Source of the DNA: Cynocephalus volans
Taxonomy: Eukaryota > Chordata > Mammalia > Dermoptera > Cynocephalidae
Direction: 5' to 3'
DNA length: 64,000 bases
Assembly: GCF_027409185.1 (NCBI RefSeq)
Contig: NC_084460.1
Location: 63,438,501 to 63,502,500, forward strand
The notes below the pieces were generated by a model. It did no database searches, had not been told where the DNA came from, and worked only from the letters and a program-made list of their open reading frames with translations. A program made the translations under genes and the position numbers. Below are positions 10,741 to 22,641 of this stretch, piece by piece. Within the stretch, counting starts at the first letter, position 1, and the number at the start of each line of letters is the position of its first letter.

Positions 10741-13633
10741 CCGTCCATTTTCTATCTCTCCACATGCCATCAGGATCACCTAAACCAGAAAGGTAAGGGG
10801 AGAAGGAGGTGATTTGGGTTAGGGGGTCAGGGAAACAGGCCAAGGAGGGACTCAGAATGTTGGCCCCACCTCACCATCCCCCAAAGCTGACCTTGATCCC
10901 AAACTTCCAGATCAGGCACCAGAAGTCTAGCAGGGTGTGAAGCAGGGGTCCTTGTGTGGCTATGTAGGCCTGGCTTTCGTCTTCACCCTGGTAAAGGCAG
11001 CATTCACTATTGGGATCCGGCTACTCATCGGACACCCCCATCCCGCCCCCTCCTCTGACCCCAAGCCTGACCCGGATGAAGTTGCCATTGATGTAGTTGC
11101 CGTGACCCTCCTCCTGGAGTAGGGAGAGGATCACTCATGTCTGATCATCTGCCAGCGGGTGAGGTGAGAATCATAGAGTTTGGGGATGACAGAGGTGTCG
11201 AGGCCCTGACAACCCCCTGGATGAGAGCCAGCAGGGGGACTGCACGCCCGCAGGGATCCCACCGGACGCAGGGCATAGGGGTGGGTGCCCTGTGGACTGC
11301 TCAGGAGCAATGCAGCCACGCAAGGCTCTGAAGGGAGAGAACCCCCAGAAGTGCAGTGGGTGACTCGGGGAGCACGCTGATGCCCGGACTGCCGCCCAGG
11401 GGGCGTGTGTGGAGTGGCACTGACTTCCTGTGGAAGACCCCCGACTTACACGGCAGTATATCTTGGTAGTGGTTCTTCCTCACGTTCTCCGGCCCACTGC
11501 CGGCCTCGGTGGAGAACACAGCATGTCTTCCAGGCTGCTGCGGGCAGGATGTCCTGGCGGAAGGCACTGCAAGCCGACCAGGGAAGGGAGGAGAGAGGAA
11601 GGGAAGAACCAGGTCAGAGTCCTGGGACACCGAGGCTCTTACAGAACACAAGGCAAGTGGCATGGGGGATGTGTTTGCAAACCCCCAGTAACACAGGGCC
11701 TACCTCATTAAAATGTTGCAATAATGGTAGCGGCTTAGAGTGCCTTCACTATGCCAGTCTCTGTGCTAAGGACATTTAGTCATCACAAGGTGCCTACGAA
11801 GTGGATACTATCATTGACGTCTCCATTGGGCGGGTGAAAAAGTTGATGCACCACATGGTTGAACTACTTGCCTCAGGTCCCATCCAGGAAGTGGCACAGT
11901 GAAGGTTGAACCCAGACCTGTCAGCACCCACCCTCTGCACATTCAATCCCTCTTATATTGTATTGTAAGCAATAATAACTGTAATTAAATATATTCTGTA
12001 CTATATAATTAAGCATATGATAATATATGACAACATACAGTGTATATGAATTATAATGTATAATGTATTAACTTACATAACAAGACACTATAGGTACTTT
12101 ATTACCGGGAGATTATTAGAATTAGTGCACAGCATATTATCATCATCATCAGGTATTCATAATCATGATGATAAGTAACATCTACTAAGCAACCACTGTG
12201 TGAGAGCCAACATTCTAAGTGCTTTACTTATGTCCATCGTGTCATTTATGTTCTCACGGACACCCTCGTGTAGTGAGTACCACTAGTGGTATTTCTGTAG
12301 AGGCCTAGAGAGGCCCAGGGATTCCCTGAGTGCAGGAGGCCGGCCTTGGTGGCACGGGGCACCCTCCCCACCCAGCCTTCCGCATAGGGGCTCTCAGCAT
12401 GGCTCATGGCCGGGACCCGATGGAGTCACTGACCTGCATGACATTACATACCACATGGGTGTTATGTGTTTACGTTATTGTGTACATTTTCATATTGTGT
12501 AAATTATGTTTTGCATTTCTTATTTAATTTCTTATATACTACAATATTTTACATGTGTGTAAGTTATTTAGATTATTTTATACTTATTTACTTGTTACAC
12601 ATTTTATATTCACTTAAAAACTTATTGAATAACTTTGGTCATTTTATAAATTATAATCTTTATTTGTTATGTTCGTTGTATTTTTAATGGTTATATAATG
12701 TCTGTTGTGTAAATTGTCACTTAGTCATATTTATTTTTATATACTTATATATCACATACTCCTAAATTTTATGTCCCCATATAAATGTGTTTACATATTT
12801 GTATATTATGTTCCTGTATTTGGGACATAAATTATTATATTTTAAACATCTCATTACCTGTGGTATGCCGTGCCTACCACGCTGCGTTAGCATACACTAC
12901 GCTTGGCTTGCACTAACCCTATTGTAATGAGCGCCTAAAATGTGCCAAGTGCTTTGACTCACACCATTTAATCCTCAGCCCAGCTGGTCGTTAACATCCC
13001 CATTTCACCAAAGGAGAAACCGAACCAAGAGGGCTCAGGTAAACCACCCTGGGAAGTCCCGGGAGTAGATTGGAGCCCGGTGTCCACAGCCTTGCCCCCG
13101 CGCGGTTCCTCTTCCCCCTGCTCCCAGCTCCTCGTCGTCCTCCCTGTGATCACAGAGGTGACCTCCAGGTCGACCGGAGCGGCCCGGGGGTGGGGGCGGG
13201 GGAGGGACGTCCCGCGCAGGTGTGCCGCCCGTCGACCCTGCCTGGCAGCGGCATCGTTCCGGGAGCGCGACGAGGACACCGGGACCCGAGAGTGTGTACG
13301 ACCCTTCCCAGCCCGGCTGTGGACCTCGCTCTCTTGGGCTCCGCGGACAGAGGGTGAAGACCGGGACGGTGCAAGAGAAAGAGAGGTGCTGGGGAGAGAA
13401 AAACACACCCTAGGCGGGGAGACCCCCTGGGACACCAAGAGTGAGGCAGAGCCTGCAGGGTGCACAGGAGGACAGATGTCCGGACAGTCCGGGGCGAGGA
13501 CCCAAAGCGCACCGCTCAGCTGTGCACACTCGCCCACTCACGCTGAACTCGCCGCAAGGATCTCCCCCTCCCGGCCGCCCAGCGCCTCCAGATGCTGCAG
13601 GAAGCTCCGCGCCGCGTCCCAGCAGCGGCTCAT
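10741..13633 (-). pseudogene. PTPN18: PTPN18 (protein tyrosine phosphatase non-receptor 18), first five coding exons, probably inactivated
   Basis: Exons (minus): 13633-13542, 11553-11450, 11148-11072, 10987-10892 and 10779-10741. Every junction has GT and AG, and phases join correctly. Exon 1 opens MSRCWDAARSFLQHLEALGG. Exon 2 carries PENVRKNHYQD, exon 3 LLQEEGH..NYINGNFIR, exon 4 YIATQGPL..TLLDFW, and exon 5 VILMAC.EIENGR, all matching the N-terminal part of the PTP domain of human PTPN18 as I remember it. PTPN18 is a cytosolic PEST-family phosphatase linked to HER2 signalling. Breaks: an in-frame TGA at 11135-11137 replaces an arginine codon expected between DQT and VILS. A one-base deletion near 13551-13556 in exon 1 is offset by a shift near 11519-11526 in exon 2. 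Later exons, including the catalytic HCSAGxGR loop, are not recognisable here and may lie left of the window. Skipping exon 3 (77 bases) would not keep frame. Confidence 0.8.
11554..13040 (-). other. PTPN18 intron 1; no other gene recognised
   Basis: Between exons 1 and 2 there is unique sequence to about 11940, a highly AT-rich tract (about 11940-12860, TTATATTT-type) with no reading frame of interest, and old-repeat-like text. I recognise no coding exon in it. Confidence 0.5.
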
Positions 13634-14215
13634 GGCGCCGCGGGCTAGCGAGGTCCAGTCCGTTCGCTGCGCCTGGCGCTCGCGGCGAGTGTAGACCCCG
13701 CGGGAGGCGGAGGCAGCCTGCGAGGCCCGCCCTCATCGCGTTCCAGCCAATGGAGGCGGGCAACAGGTGGTAGGGCGCGCCCGTTGGACAATGGCATTCG
13801 GAGCTCGCTCTACCCGCCAGGCGGCGGGCCAAGGCGGCTGCAGGCGCGCTAAGTCCGCACAAGCTGGGCCGTAGGTGAGGCCCGCGCTGGCGCTTCCTTT
13901 TTTTTTTTTTTTTTTCGGCTGCTGCGCCCTCGGGTTGAATCTGCACAGTCCCACGGACACTTCCTCTTGCTTGGACCTGCCTCTAATCCGGTACCTACGC
14001 CCCCGGCCGACCTCCAGGTGTCCGCTCTGGTGGACTGCCGCGCTCTTTCGCCCGGCCTCTCCAGCCCTGTCTCCGAGGAGCTAGTCTGCATCGGGGTCCG
14101 AACCGGGGTGGTGTGGCAGCAGTCAGTGGAGACGGTCGCCGAGATCGGGTTGCTCCTCCTGCCCGGGGGAACTGTGTGCTCCAGCCGGGTTGGAGGGAGG
14201 TGAGGGAGGGGCAGC
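13040..14215. promoter_or_regulatory. CpG island covering the PTPN18 promoter and first exon
   Basis: GC-rich and dense in CpG, in contrast to the AT-rich flanks. It spans exon 1 (13542-13633) and extends about 600 bases upstream on the minus strand. GC boxes (GGGGCGGG-type) occur near 13190-13200. A run of about 20 T at 13898-13917 is the only low-complexity break. Several overlapping long frames on both strands here are products of high GC, not genes. Confidence 0.8.
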
Positions 14216-14589
14216 CGCGGGGAAAAATGACACCAGGCCTCCCATGCTGTGGCTTCTGTATCTGTGTATTTCCTGAGGTTCCTTCTTTTTCCCGGGTTGG
14301 GCTGGGAGGGGCTGGGTGCGCCAGGTTACAATCCTAGTTCGAGGATCTCTACCCACATAAAGCTGCCAGGAAACTGAGAACTGAAGCACTGGAAGTGGAT
14401 TCCAGGGGATGAGATGTTCTCAACGCTTTTAAGGAGCTTCTCTTTTTTCTGCACTCGTGTCCCAATCTTCACAAAATGCTCAAAAGGAGGTTGGAAGAGA
14501 GCTGCCGCCAGCTCCTGGAGTCACTGAGGGGAAGCTGGAGAATGGACCACCTCCTAGTGGCCCGCCAAGGACATACCTGGATAGATGAG

Positions 14590-15780
14590 TTAGCCCACCT
14601 TTCACAGGGGTCATGGAAAAATTTCGAGGGGTGACATTGGAGGGGGCATCTGTGGAGACCAGGCTGCGGTAGTTGGATAGAAAGTTAATATTTGGACTAG
14701 AGGTGTGTTTTAAGTCACTGAAGGATCACAGGGTTATTGGCAACAGGTTGTCAGTTTAATTCATTGGGGGTCATAAGTGTCTAAGCCAGGAATGGGAATG
14801 CTCTTTCTTAAAGGGCCAGATAAGAAGTGGTTTTGGCTTTGCTGTCTCTGGTCTCTGTCTCAACTACTTTAACTCTGCCGTGGCAGTCTGAAAGCAGCCG
14901 TAGACTATATAAACAAATGAGCCTAGCTGTATTCCAATAAAAACTTATTTGTGGACACTGAAACTTGAATTTCATATAATTTTCATGTGTCATGAAATAT
15001 TTTTTGTGGCCTACCAGCTATAGTTTGCTAACCCTGGCTTAAGTGATTGAGAGGTCAAAGTGAGCCAGTGGGGATCAAACAGCTGAGGATGTTTCATTTA
15101 CTGTGGGGTCAGTGGGTGGGTGGGGTCTCTGTAGACTCAGTGTTTATCATCTATCAGTTTCATCCATGAGGGTCCTAAAGGGGTCAGTAGTGATTATTGA
15201 GGATGAATGATGATAGTGAATTCATTGGAGGTCAGTCTCTTGAATGTTCATGGGGGTGGGGGGGCCAGATCAGTGGATGTTAATGTTACCTGGAGGTCAC
15301 TGGGTTTTTTTGGGACAAGGTGTTTCAGTGAAAGTAAATGAAGTGTCGATGGGGTTTGGAGTGTTAGTTCTAGTAATTAAGGGGTCAGAAGAGTCAGGGA
15401 AGTCATTGAGAGCTCCTACTCAATACACAACAGTGAGTGTCAGTGGAATCACTGAGGTTTCATGGATGATCATGGGTTGCTAGAGATTCAGGGGGTGGGA
15501 CACAGAAGTATCAATGAACTTTGAGAAAATTTGGAGGCTCTCTGAGTCCCTGAATAACTCATGGTTGCTAATGGCAGTCATTCCACACTAGTGGATACAA
15601 GAAAAATGGGGAGAGTCACTGAGAGTTCATCAAAGGTCTTTGTGGACCTTGGTGGTAATGGGATGTCATTGGAGGTCAATGGTCACTGGAGATTGAGTGG
15701 TATTTGGAGCACTGGTGACACTGAGGGGTCACTGGGCCATCCATGGTGGTAAGCAGGGGGCAGGGAGGCTGACCCAGTGA
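14590..15780. repeat. Degenerate minisatellite-like region built on TCANTGRGGGTCA-type words
   Basis: Words such as TTCATTGGGGGTCA, GGGGTCAGTGGGTGGG, TTCATTGGAGGTCAGT, GAGGTCACTGGG and GAGGGGTCACTGGG recur every 20-60 bases without a fixed period. A DNA-transposon relic of the same type as 9225-9360 interrupts the region at about 14800-15045. No gene seen. Confidence 0.55.
14800..15045 (+). mobile_element. hAT-like nonautonomous DNA element relic
   Basis: Contains AAAGGGCCAGATAAGAAGTG, CAACTACTTTAACTCTGCCG, TATTCCAATAAAAACTTATT and a terminal TAGTTTGCTAACCC. These words are shared with the split element at 9225-9785. Confidence 0.6.
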
Positions 15781-15789
15781 CTGGGGATC

Positions 15790-16280
15790 TCTGTTCAGCT
15801 AGGGGCCAAGGGTCTGTCTGCCTACCTAGCTCTGTCTGTCCAGTAGGCAAGATGAGGCTGAGGGCAGGTTGGTCTTTCTGAGGTCTGTCTGACTGGTGGA
15901 GGCTAAGTCTGTCTGTCCAGCTGAAGGTCTTGCTGGCTGGTGGACTGGATGGATAGTCTCTCCACTGGGGTAATGTCTCTTTGTCCATTTGGGGGAGCGG
16001 GTCTGTCCTTGAGAGGTTCTGTCTTCTGCTTGGCTGAAGCCCACCTTCAAATTGGCTGGGGGTGGGATGGAGTCCTCATGTCTCTCTGGCCACAGGTTTA
16101 TCTGGATGTCTGGCTGCCCATTTGTTTGGCTCTCTGTCCAGCTGGGAGTCTGTCTGCCTCAGGATCTGTGTGTCTATCTGGTTGGTTGACTGGCTGGGGG
16201 TCTGCCTATTTGGGGAATCTGTCTTTCTGCCTGTCTTGCTGGGTATCTGATAGACTGGCCAGATGCTGCCTTGTGGCCTG
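15790..16280. repeat. CTGTCTG-rich degenerate tandem repeat
   Basis: Repeated CTGTCTGYC and GGCTGG words (GGGTCTGTCTGCCTACC, CTCTGTCTGTCC, GTCTGTCTGTCCAGCTG, GTCTGTCTGCCTCAGG) at irregular 15-40 base spacing. Low-complexity origin; the open frames across it are shadows. Confidence 0.6.
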
Positions 16281-17241
16281 TGAACATTAAGGGGCTGAGG
16301 CTGTGGTTTGCCAGATGTGCTTCCAGCTGGGTTGAGTATCTTTCTGGCTACATGTCCACCCTCACTCCATGCCCCCCCTCTCATTGTTTAACCCACCCGC
16401 CTTCCTGACCTGACTGTCCAGGGAGCAGCTGGCACTGCCTGCAGAAATCCTGAGCATGTTGAAGCCCATATGTCACATGCTAGTCTGCCACCTTCCCGAC
16501 AGCTCAGAGTGCCTGATGCAGTGGCTGCTCAACCGAGCCAAGAGGACTGGGTGCTGCAGGGTGCTTAGGATGCTTGCGAAATGCTGTAAGGAGTGCAGCC
16601 TGCATTGATGTTGCAAAGGGGAAAAGAGAAACTACAGTGGAGAAACCTGGCAGACACCACCTTAACTCAGGAAGCTTGTGGGGAGATACTTTGAGACTAT
16701 GGACATCCCTGGTGTACAGTCTTTTCTGACTTCCTCTTCCGCTAGGCCAAAACAGGGCAGAAGAAATTTGAAAAAAATTTCTTACTGCTTTACTCTGTTA
16801 AAAACCTTCGGGCTGGGTGAGCTGTCTTTGCTCACCCACAATTCTGGCATTTGGCAAACAGGAAAAAGGACCCCCTCTCCAGTTGCAAGTGGGAGCTTGT
16901 CTCTACCAGTCCTGGGAACTGTCTCTGGGAGAGCTTGTTACTTCTAACTCTCCTCAGGGGGGTTCCCGGTTTCAGTGTTCTGAATCAAGGATCGCTCCTG
17001 GTCCCCAGGAAAGGAGTCAGCAGCTCGGAGCTAGGGGAGTACAGCTCAAGGGAAAAGCCACCCTACCCTTTCTTGCCGCCGCTGCCACCCCCCATGATCC
17101 TCAGCTCTTTGTGGAGGATGGGTTTCTGCCCACAGGAACTGTCCCACAATTCTGCATCAGGAAGGGGGGAGAAAATGTGGGGAATAGAGGGGAAAGCCCT
17201 CTTTCCCATTTGTAGGAAATGATATCCTTAAAATGCTCCAG

Positions 17242-17345
17242 GGCTGGCCGGTTAGCTCAGTTGGTTTAGAGCATGGTGCTCATAACACCAAGGTCCAGGC
17301 TTTGATCCCTATACCAGCCAGCCACCAAAACAAAGACAAAAAACA
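17242..17345 (+). mobile_element. tRNA-Ile-derived SINE (monomer)
   Basis: GGCTGGCCGGTTAGCTCAGT, AACACCAAGGTCCAGG and ATACCAGCCAGCCACC, then an A-rich tail. Same family as 3857-3950, less diverged. Confidence 0.9.
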
Positions 17346-17879
17346 AAAAAACCGCATACTAACTTTTCACCCAGGTTGGCCCCACTTATGTAGGGCAGAG
17401 CCTGGGCATCTGCACTGCCCAGAGTGGGCCCTTGGAGGAAATAAACTCAGGCAGACACTTGCTCAGCACTGGCAGCATCCCAGTGGCCTCTGTGACCAAT
17501 GGATCTGGTCAGACTGCCTGCGTCCTTGGCCTGCAGTTTCTACACCAGAATTTTAGCCCAACTTCAGTGTACTTGCTTTGTGTGTGGTGCTTTATTTAGA
17601 AAAGACCAACTGGCCAAATAATTTTCAGGTGAGGCTGGTTGTGGTCCTTAGTGGACCCTGCACACAGAGCCCACAGTGTCACTGGTTAAGTGTGGTCTCC
17701 AGGACAACCAAAAGGAGGCATGGATCTGTCTGCATAGGTGTCTGTTCCACACTTACAACACCAGAGAGAAATAAGTGCGCAGCCATGGTGAGCATTAACA
17801 GCTCTGGAAGAATTCCTGTAATGATGAGGCAGCCTCATTGCTGCTGCCACCAGGGTGTTCTGAAGTCCTAGCCAAAGCA

Positions 17880-19520
17880 ACATGGCAAGGAAAAAGAAGC
17901 AGAAACACTAACCAGCATATGGCATAATCAGTTAGAAATTCTAGAAAATCTTATGAAAAACCATAAGGAATTGCAAGAAAAATTTTAAAGGTAGCTTGTT
18001 AAAATACACTACACACACATCATTTTCCAATATACAAGCAGTAATAAATTTGAAACTATAACGCAAAAAAGATTCATATTAGTTTCTAGAGAAATAGACA
18101 CCAAGCTTGAAACCCCTAATGAATTAATGGAGCTAAGCAATAATACTACCTGCTGACATCACAAAAATGACACCCAAACATGATGAGCCTCCTGGTGAAA
18201 GAACACAACATCCCCATCAAGTATTCCTGCCAAAAAAATTTGAACCTATATTTGATTGACCACTAGATCTAAGTATTAATTCAGAGGAAATACAGCAGCT
18301 CTCAAAAATATTAAATGACACCACAGTGATAAAATCAGCAATATCCAGACTGTGGAAACTCTGCAAGACAAGTAAACCAGTTTCCTAATTGAATAGGTTG
18401 CAAAGAAAAAATGAGAGAGACAATCTTATAGATTAAAAGAGACTTAGGATGTACGTATACACCAATGCTCAAAGGAGCATCATTCATAATAGCCCTAAAG
18501 TATGAAACAACCCAAATTTCCAGTGATAAATGGATAGAAAAAATGTGGTATTACATACAATGGAAAATTATTTGGCAATAAAAATAAATGAAGTACTGAC
18601 ACAGTTACATAGATAACCTTGAAAACATTATGCTAAGTGAAAGAAGACAGTCAGAAAAGATGATGTATTATATGATTCCATTTATATCAAATGTCCAGAA
18701 CAGGCAAGTCTATAGAGACTAAAAGTAGACTAGTAGTTGCCAAGGGCTGGGGGTATGGTTGGAGGGGACTGAGGAGTGACAGCCAATAGGTATGGGGTTT
18801 CTTTCAGGGAGGATAAAAATGTTCTAAAATTAGGTTGTGACAGTGGCTGCACAACCCTGTGAATAAGATTTTAAAAAACCACAATGATTCACACACTTTA
18901 AACCGGTGAATTGTGTGGTATGTGAATATTTCAATAAAGCTGTTAAAAAAAAAAAAAAAAAAAGAACTTAAAGAGACCGATCAACCATTTGCAATGAGTG
19001 GACCTAATGTGGATTGTAGTTCAAACAAACATACTGGAATCAAGGAAAACTGAACACTAACATATATATGATAGGGAAAAAAACTTGATAATTTTAGGTG
19101 TGATAGATGCTATTGTTACTTTTGTTGAGTCCTTATCTTTTAGAAATATATATGGAAATATTTATGGATGAAATGATGTAATATCTGGGATTTGCTTCAA
19201 AATAAACTGGCAGAGTGGATACAGAGTGGGTGGGGCTAGGAAATAAACAAGGCTAGACAACAGAGACTAGCTCATGGACCTACTGTACCATCCTCTCTGC
19301 TCCTGTGTTTGAAAATTTCCACAACTGGAAGATTTAAAACAATCAATATAGAGGTGAACAATCATTTCTATAGAAAAAGAGAGCAGACAGTTCACAGAAA
19401 ACATACACATACATACAAATGGCCAATAAGGATTTGAAAAGATGCCCAACCTGTCATAATTAAAGAAATGCAAATTCAATTGGGGAAGCATTTTGCACCT
19501 CCGGCTTGACAACAGTTAAA
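17880..19520 (+). mobile_element. Old L1-type fragments
   Basis: 18430-18962 is an old L1 3' end (ATGGATAGAAAAAATGTGG, TGCTAAGTGAAAGAAGACAG, TTTCAATAAAGCTGTT plus poly(A)). The flanking parts, 17880-18425 and 18963-19520, carry old LINE words such as GAGTCCTTATCTTTTAGAAA and GGATTTGCTTCAAAATAA. No intact frame. Confidence 0.7.
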
Positions 19521-19579
19521 AAGTCAGATAATGCGTAGTGCCAGTATGTAGAGCAGGTGCTCACAGCTCACAGACACAA

Positions 19580-20450
19580 CCATTAATATCATTTTATTTA
19601 TTATTATTAAGTCCTACCAATGCCCAGGTGCCCTGAGGCATACACCCCCTTTTTGGCACACGGTTTGGCTTTGGCTTCTTAGAAGGACATGGAGGGACTT
19701 TCCTGGCCTCTGAGTGGCTCAGGTCAGGCCTCCACTCTGGGCAGCTGAACAAGATGACAGAGAGAGGACGTGCACCCAGGCCAACTGAATGTCCTCTAGC
19801 AGCTCCAGATTGGCTTCCAGTGCTGACCACTCCCTCTTTTGTCCCTGAACCATCCCAGTCCTACACTTGGCCAAAACAGTTCTCAGTGCCACTGAATGAG
19901 TAGCAGCAGATCTTTCCAGGCCAGACATGCATAATAGTGCATGGTGGCCTGTTCTTCTTCTTAGCCAGAGGGTGTCATTGGTCTACTGGGACAGGGGCTC
20001 CAGCTGGCAGGACAGCTTATAGCTGCAGGACAGAGGTAGCTGTGAGCCTGCAAGAGGCCACACGTCAGCTCTCCCTTCCGGTGCCTGCCCAGCAGCTGGA
20101 GTCCTGGTGCCCCAGTGGTCACCATGCAACAGGGTCTGTTGCTGCTGATCAGAGAGCCAAGGCTACAGGCCCTCTGCAGCTGGCCAGCAGGGAGAATCCC
20201 CATCCTTGGGCTGTTATCAAATTCCTGCAAGTCCTTCACCTCTCGTCGTCAGTGAGCTGCTCCATAGATCTGAACCAGACTCCAAATTTCTCCTTTTTGA
20301 ATTATAAAATTGTTGGCTTCCACTTGGAGGAGCTGGATTTCCTTCAGTATTTTAATTTCCTTCTTCTCTTGTCACTGTTTCACCTGTGCTCTCTGGTGGT
20401 TCATCTCCAGGATGGCCAACTTGGAGGTGCCCACTTGACAAAGTTGAGGA
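19580..20450 (-). pseudogene. Possible processed pseudogene, source unknown
   Basis: On the minus strand, a stretch around 20290-20410 reads as an alternating charged and leucine-rich coiled-coil sequence (ending about 20290 with a KEIQLLQVEANN-like segment), broken by a TGA. The downstream part is unique and intron-free for about 800 bases. It ends in an A/T-rich AATAATAATAAATAAAAT stretch near 19585-19605 that could be a degraded poly(A) tail. I do not recognise the parent gene. Confidence 0.3.
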
Positions 20451-20460
20451 CAAGGCTAGT

Positions 20461-20940
20461 GCTGTGGTTTGAATGTCTCCTCCTAAGCTCATGTTGAAAC
20501 ATAATCTTCACTGTAACTATTGAGTATGGAAAATTGAACCACACTATCAGAAAGTTAGGAGTTTCATGGGTTAATTCATTAATTCTTGGGTTAATATGTT
20601 AATGAATTAATGGGTGATCATGAAAATGGACTGGTGGCTTTATAAAAAGTGCACATAAATACGCTCTTGCCCTCTTACCATGTGATGCTCTGTGCCATCC
20701 CTGGACTCTGTAGTTTCCTCCAGGAAGAAGACCCTCAGGATGTACCCCCTCAACCTTAGAGTTACCAGCCTTCAAAACTTTTTATTTGGTGCATTCTCTT
20801 TTTTGCATAATTTTTCGAATTCGTTACAGCTTTTTAATTTTGGAGGCTATGAAGTCCACAGTGCAGGGAGTGCATCTGGTGAGGGTCTTGATGGTGGTGA
20901 CAGTGACCCAGCTGTCTCACATGGCGGAGCAGAGCTGTTA
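20461..20940. mobile_element. Two MaLR LTR fragments, head to head
   Basis: 20461-20790 is a plus-strand MST/MLT1-like LTR 5' half (GCTGTGGTTTGAATGTCTCC). About 20815-20940 is a minus-strand fragment that shares GTGCATCTGGTGAGGGTCTT with the minus LTR at 42176-42590. Confidence 0.7.
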
Positions 20941-21780
20941 TTTTAAATACATAATTCTACGTGTATGAATTTATTCACCTGATACACTTGCCTAAGTATG
21001 CACAGAAGTATATGCAGAGGTATGTGCAATGATATTCTTGAAGCAACATTTGTGCTAGTAAAAACAAGAAACCACCTGATTGTGCAGCCAGAAGGAGGCA
21101 GATTGCCTAGTTGACCTGAAGCATCCTAAAGTTATTATTAAAGGGAAAAAGGCAAGGTTCAGAATGGTGTGCATAATGATCCCTTCCAGATTAAAAAAAT
21201 ATAACTGCCAGTCAACAAATACATGCATACCATGAACAGAAAATGTCTGGCCAGATATTTAAGAAAGTCAATAGTGATGATCTCTGGAGAGCAGGGCTGG
21301 ATTGGTACAGGTGAAGGGAAGAGGAAGGTGGTTTATTTTTCACTGTACACACTTCTGGGTTTTGTTTTGTTTTTAAGATGAGGACATGTTCCTTTACACT
21401 TTAAAGAAATATTAGTGTTGGAGAAAAAAATCCGTGTGTCTCTCTGCACTTCAAAGAAAAATGGGCAGAGAACTCAGAAGGCAGCTCACTGTGGTCAGTA
21501 AGTAAATGAAATGTTTACCCACAGTAACATTATAGTAAAGAGACTCCCTCCTCCCTGGAAGCCTAATGCACCAGCTAGGTGTACCTCCTCCTGGAGAGAA
21601 TGTGGTTCATACACAAGCATAGGGTCCCTCTTACCTCTTCTGCACACTGGGAGCATATCACACACAGTGTTTCACACCATGCTTTTTATTTAACATCTAT
21701 CTTGAGGATTTTGTCAATGGTTGCATCTACAGAATGCGAGAAAATATTTGCAAACCATATATCTGATAAAAAGTTACTAT

Positions 21781-22112
21781 TAGGGCTGCTATAACAAAAT
21801 ACCATTTACTGGATAATTTATAAACAACAGAAATTTATTGTTCACAGTTCTGGAGGCTGGGAAGTCCAAGATCAAGGCACCAGCCAATTCAGTGTCTGTT
21901 GAGAGGCCACTCCCTGGTTCATAAATGGCACCTTCTAGCTGTGTCCTCACATGGTGGAAGGGGCGAACTGGGCTCCCTCAGACCTCTTTTATAAGGGCAT
22001 TCACGATGGCTAATCACCTCCCAAAAGCCCCACCTAATACCATAACCTTCAGGGTTAAGTTTCAACATATGAATTTTGGGGGGATGCAAACATTCAGACC
22101 ATAGCACTATCC
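21781..22112 (-). mobile_element. MaLR LTR (minus)
   Basis: Plus strand reads TTAGGGCTGCTATAACAAAA, TTCTGGAGGCTGGGAAGTCC and ATTCAGACCATAGCA, the reverse complement of the MaLR LTR pattern. Confidence 0.85.
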
Positions 22113-22290
22113 AAACCATATAAGAAACTTCAACAATTCAACAGCAAAAAACCCAAACAATCCAACTTTAAAAATAGGCAAAGGACTTGAATATACATTT
22201 CTCCAAAGACATATATATGGCCAAAAGGCATATGAAAAAAATACTCAGCATTACTAATCATCAGGGAAATGTAAATCAAAACCACAATGA

Positions 22291-22392
22291 AGGCTGCCTG
22301 GTTAGCTCAGTTGGTTAGAATGTGTTGTTATAACATCAAGGTCAAGGGTTCAGATCCCTGTACTGGCCAGAACACACTAAAAAAAACCCACA
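22291..22392 (+). mobile_element. tRNA-Ile-derived SINE with target duplication
   Basis: GGCTGCCTGGTTAGCTCAGT to TGTACTGGCCAG plus A-rich tail. CCACAATGA flanks both sides (before 22291 and after 22388), a direct target-site duplication within L1. Confidence 0.9.
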
Positions 22393-22641
22393 ATGAGACA
22401 TCACCTCACACCTGTTAAAGGAAATGTTAACAAGAATGCGGAGAAAAGGGAATCCTTGTGCATTCTTGGTGGGAATGGAAATCAGTACAGCCATTATAGA
22501 AAACAGTATGGTAGTTCCTCAAAAAGTTAAAAACAGAAATACCAAATGACCCAACAATCCCACTTCTGGGAAATGAAATCATTATCTTGAAGAGATATCA
22601 GCACTCTCATGTTCTTTGTGGCCTTATTCACAATACCAAAG

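Noticed and set aside
13080-13946. Long overlapping open frames on both strands (177-204 codons)
   Set aside because: They overlap each other across a CpG island, where stop codons are rare. Only the PTPN18 exon 1 frame has support.
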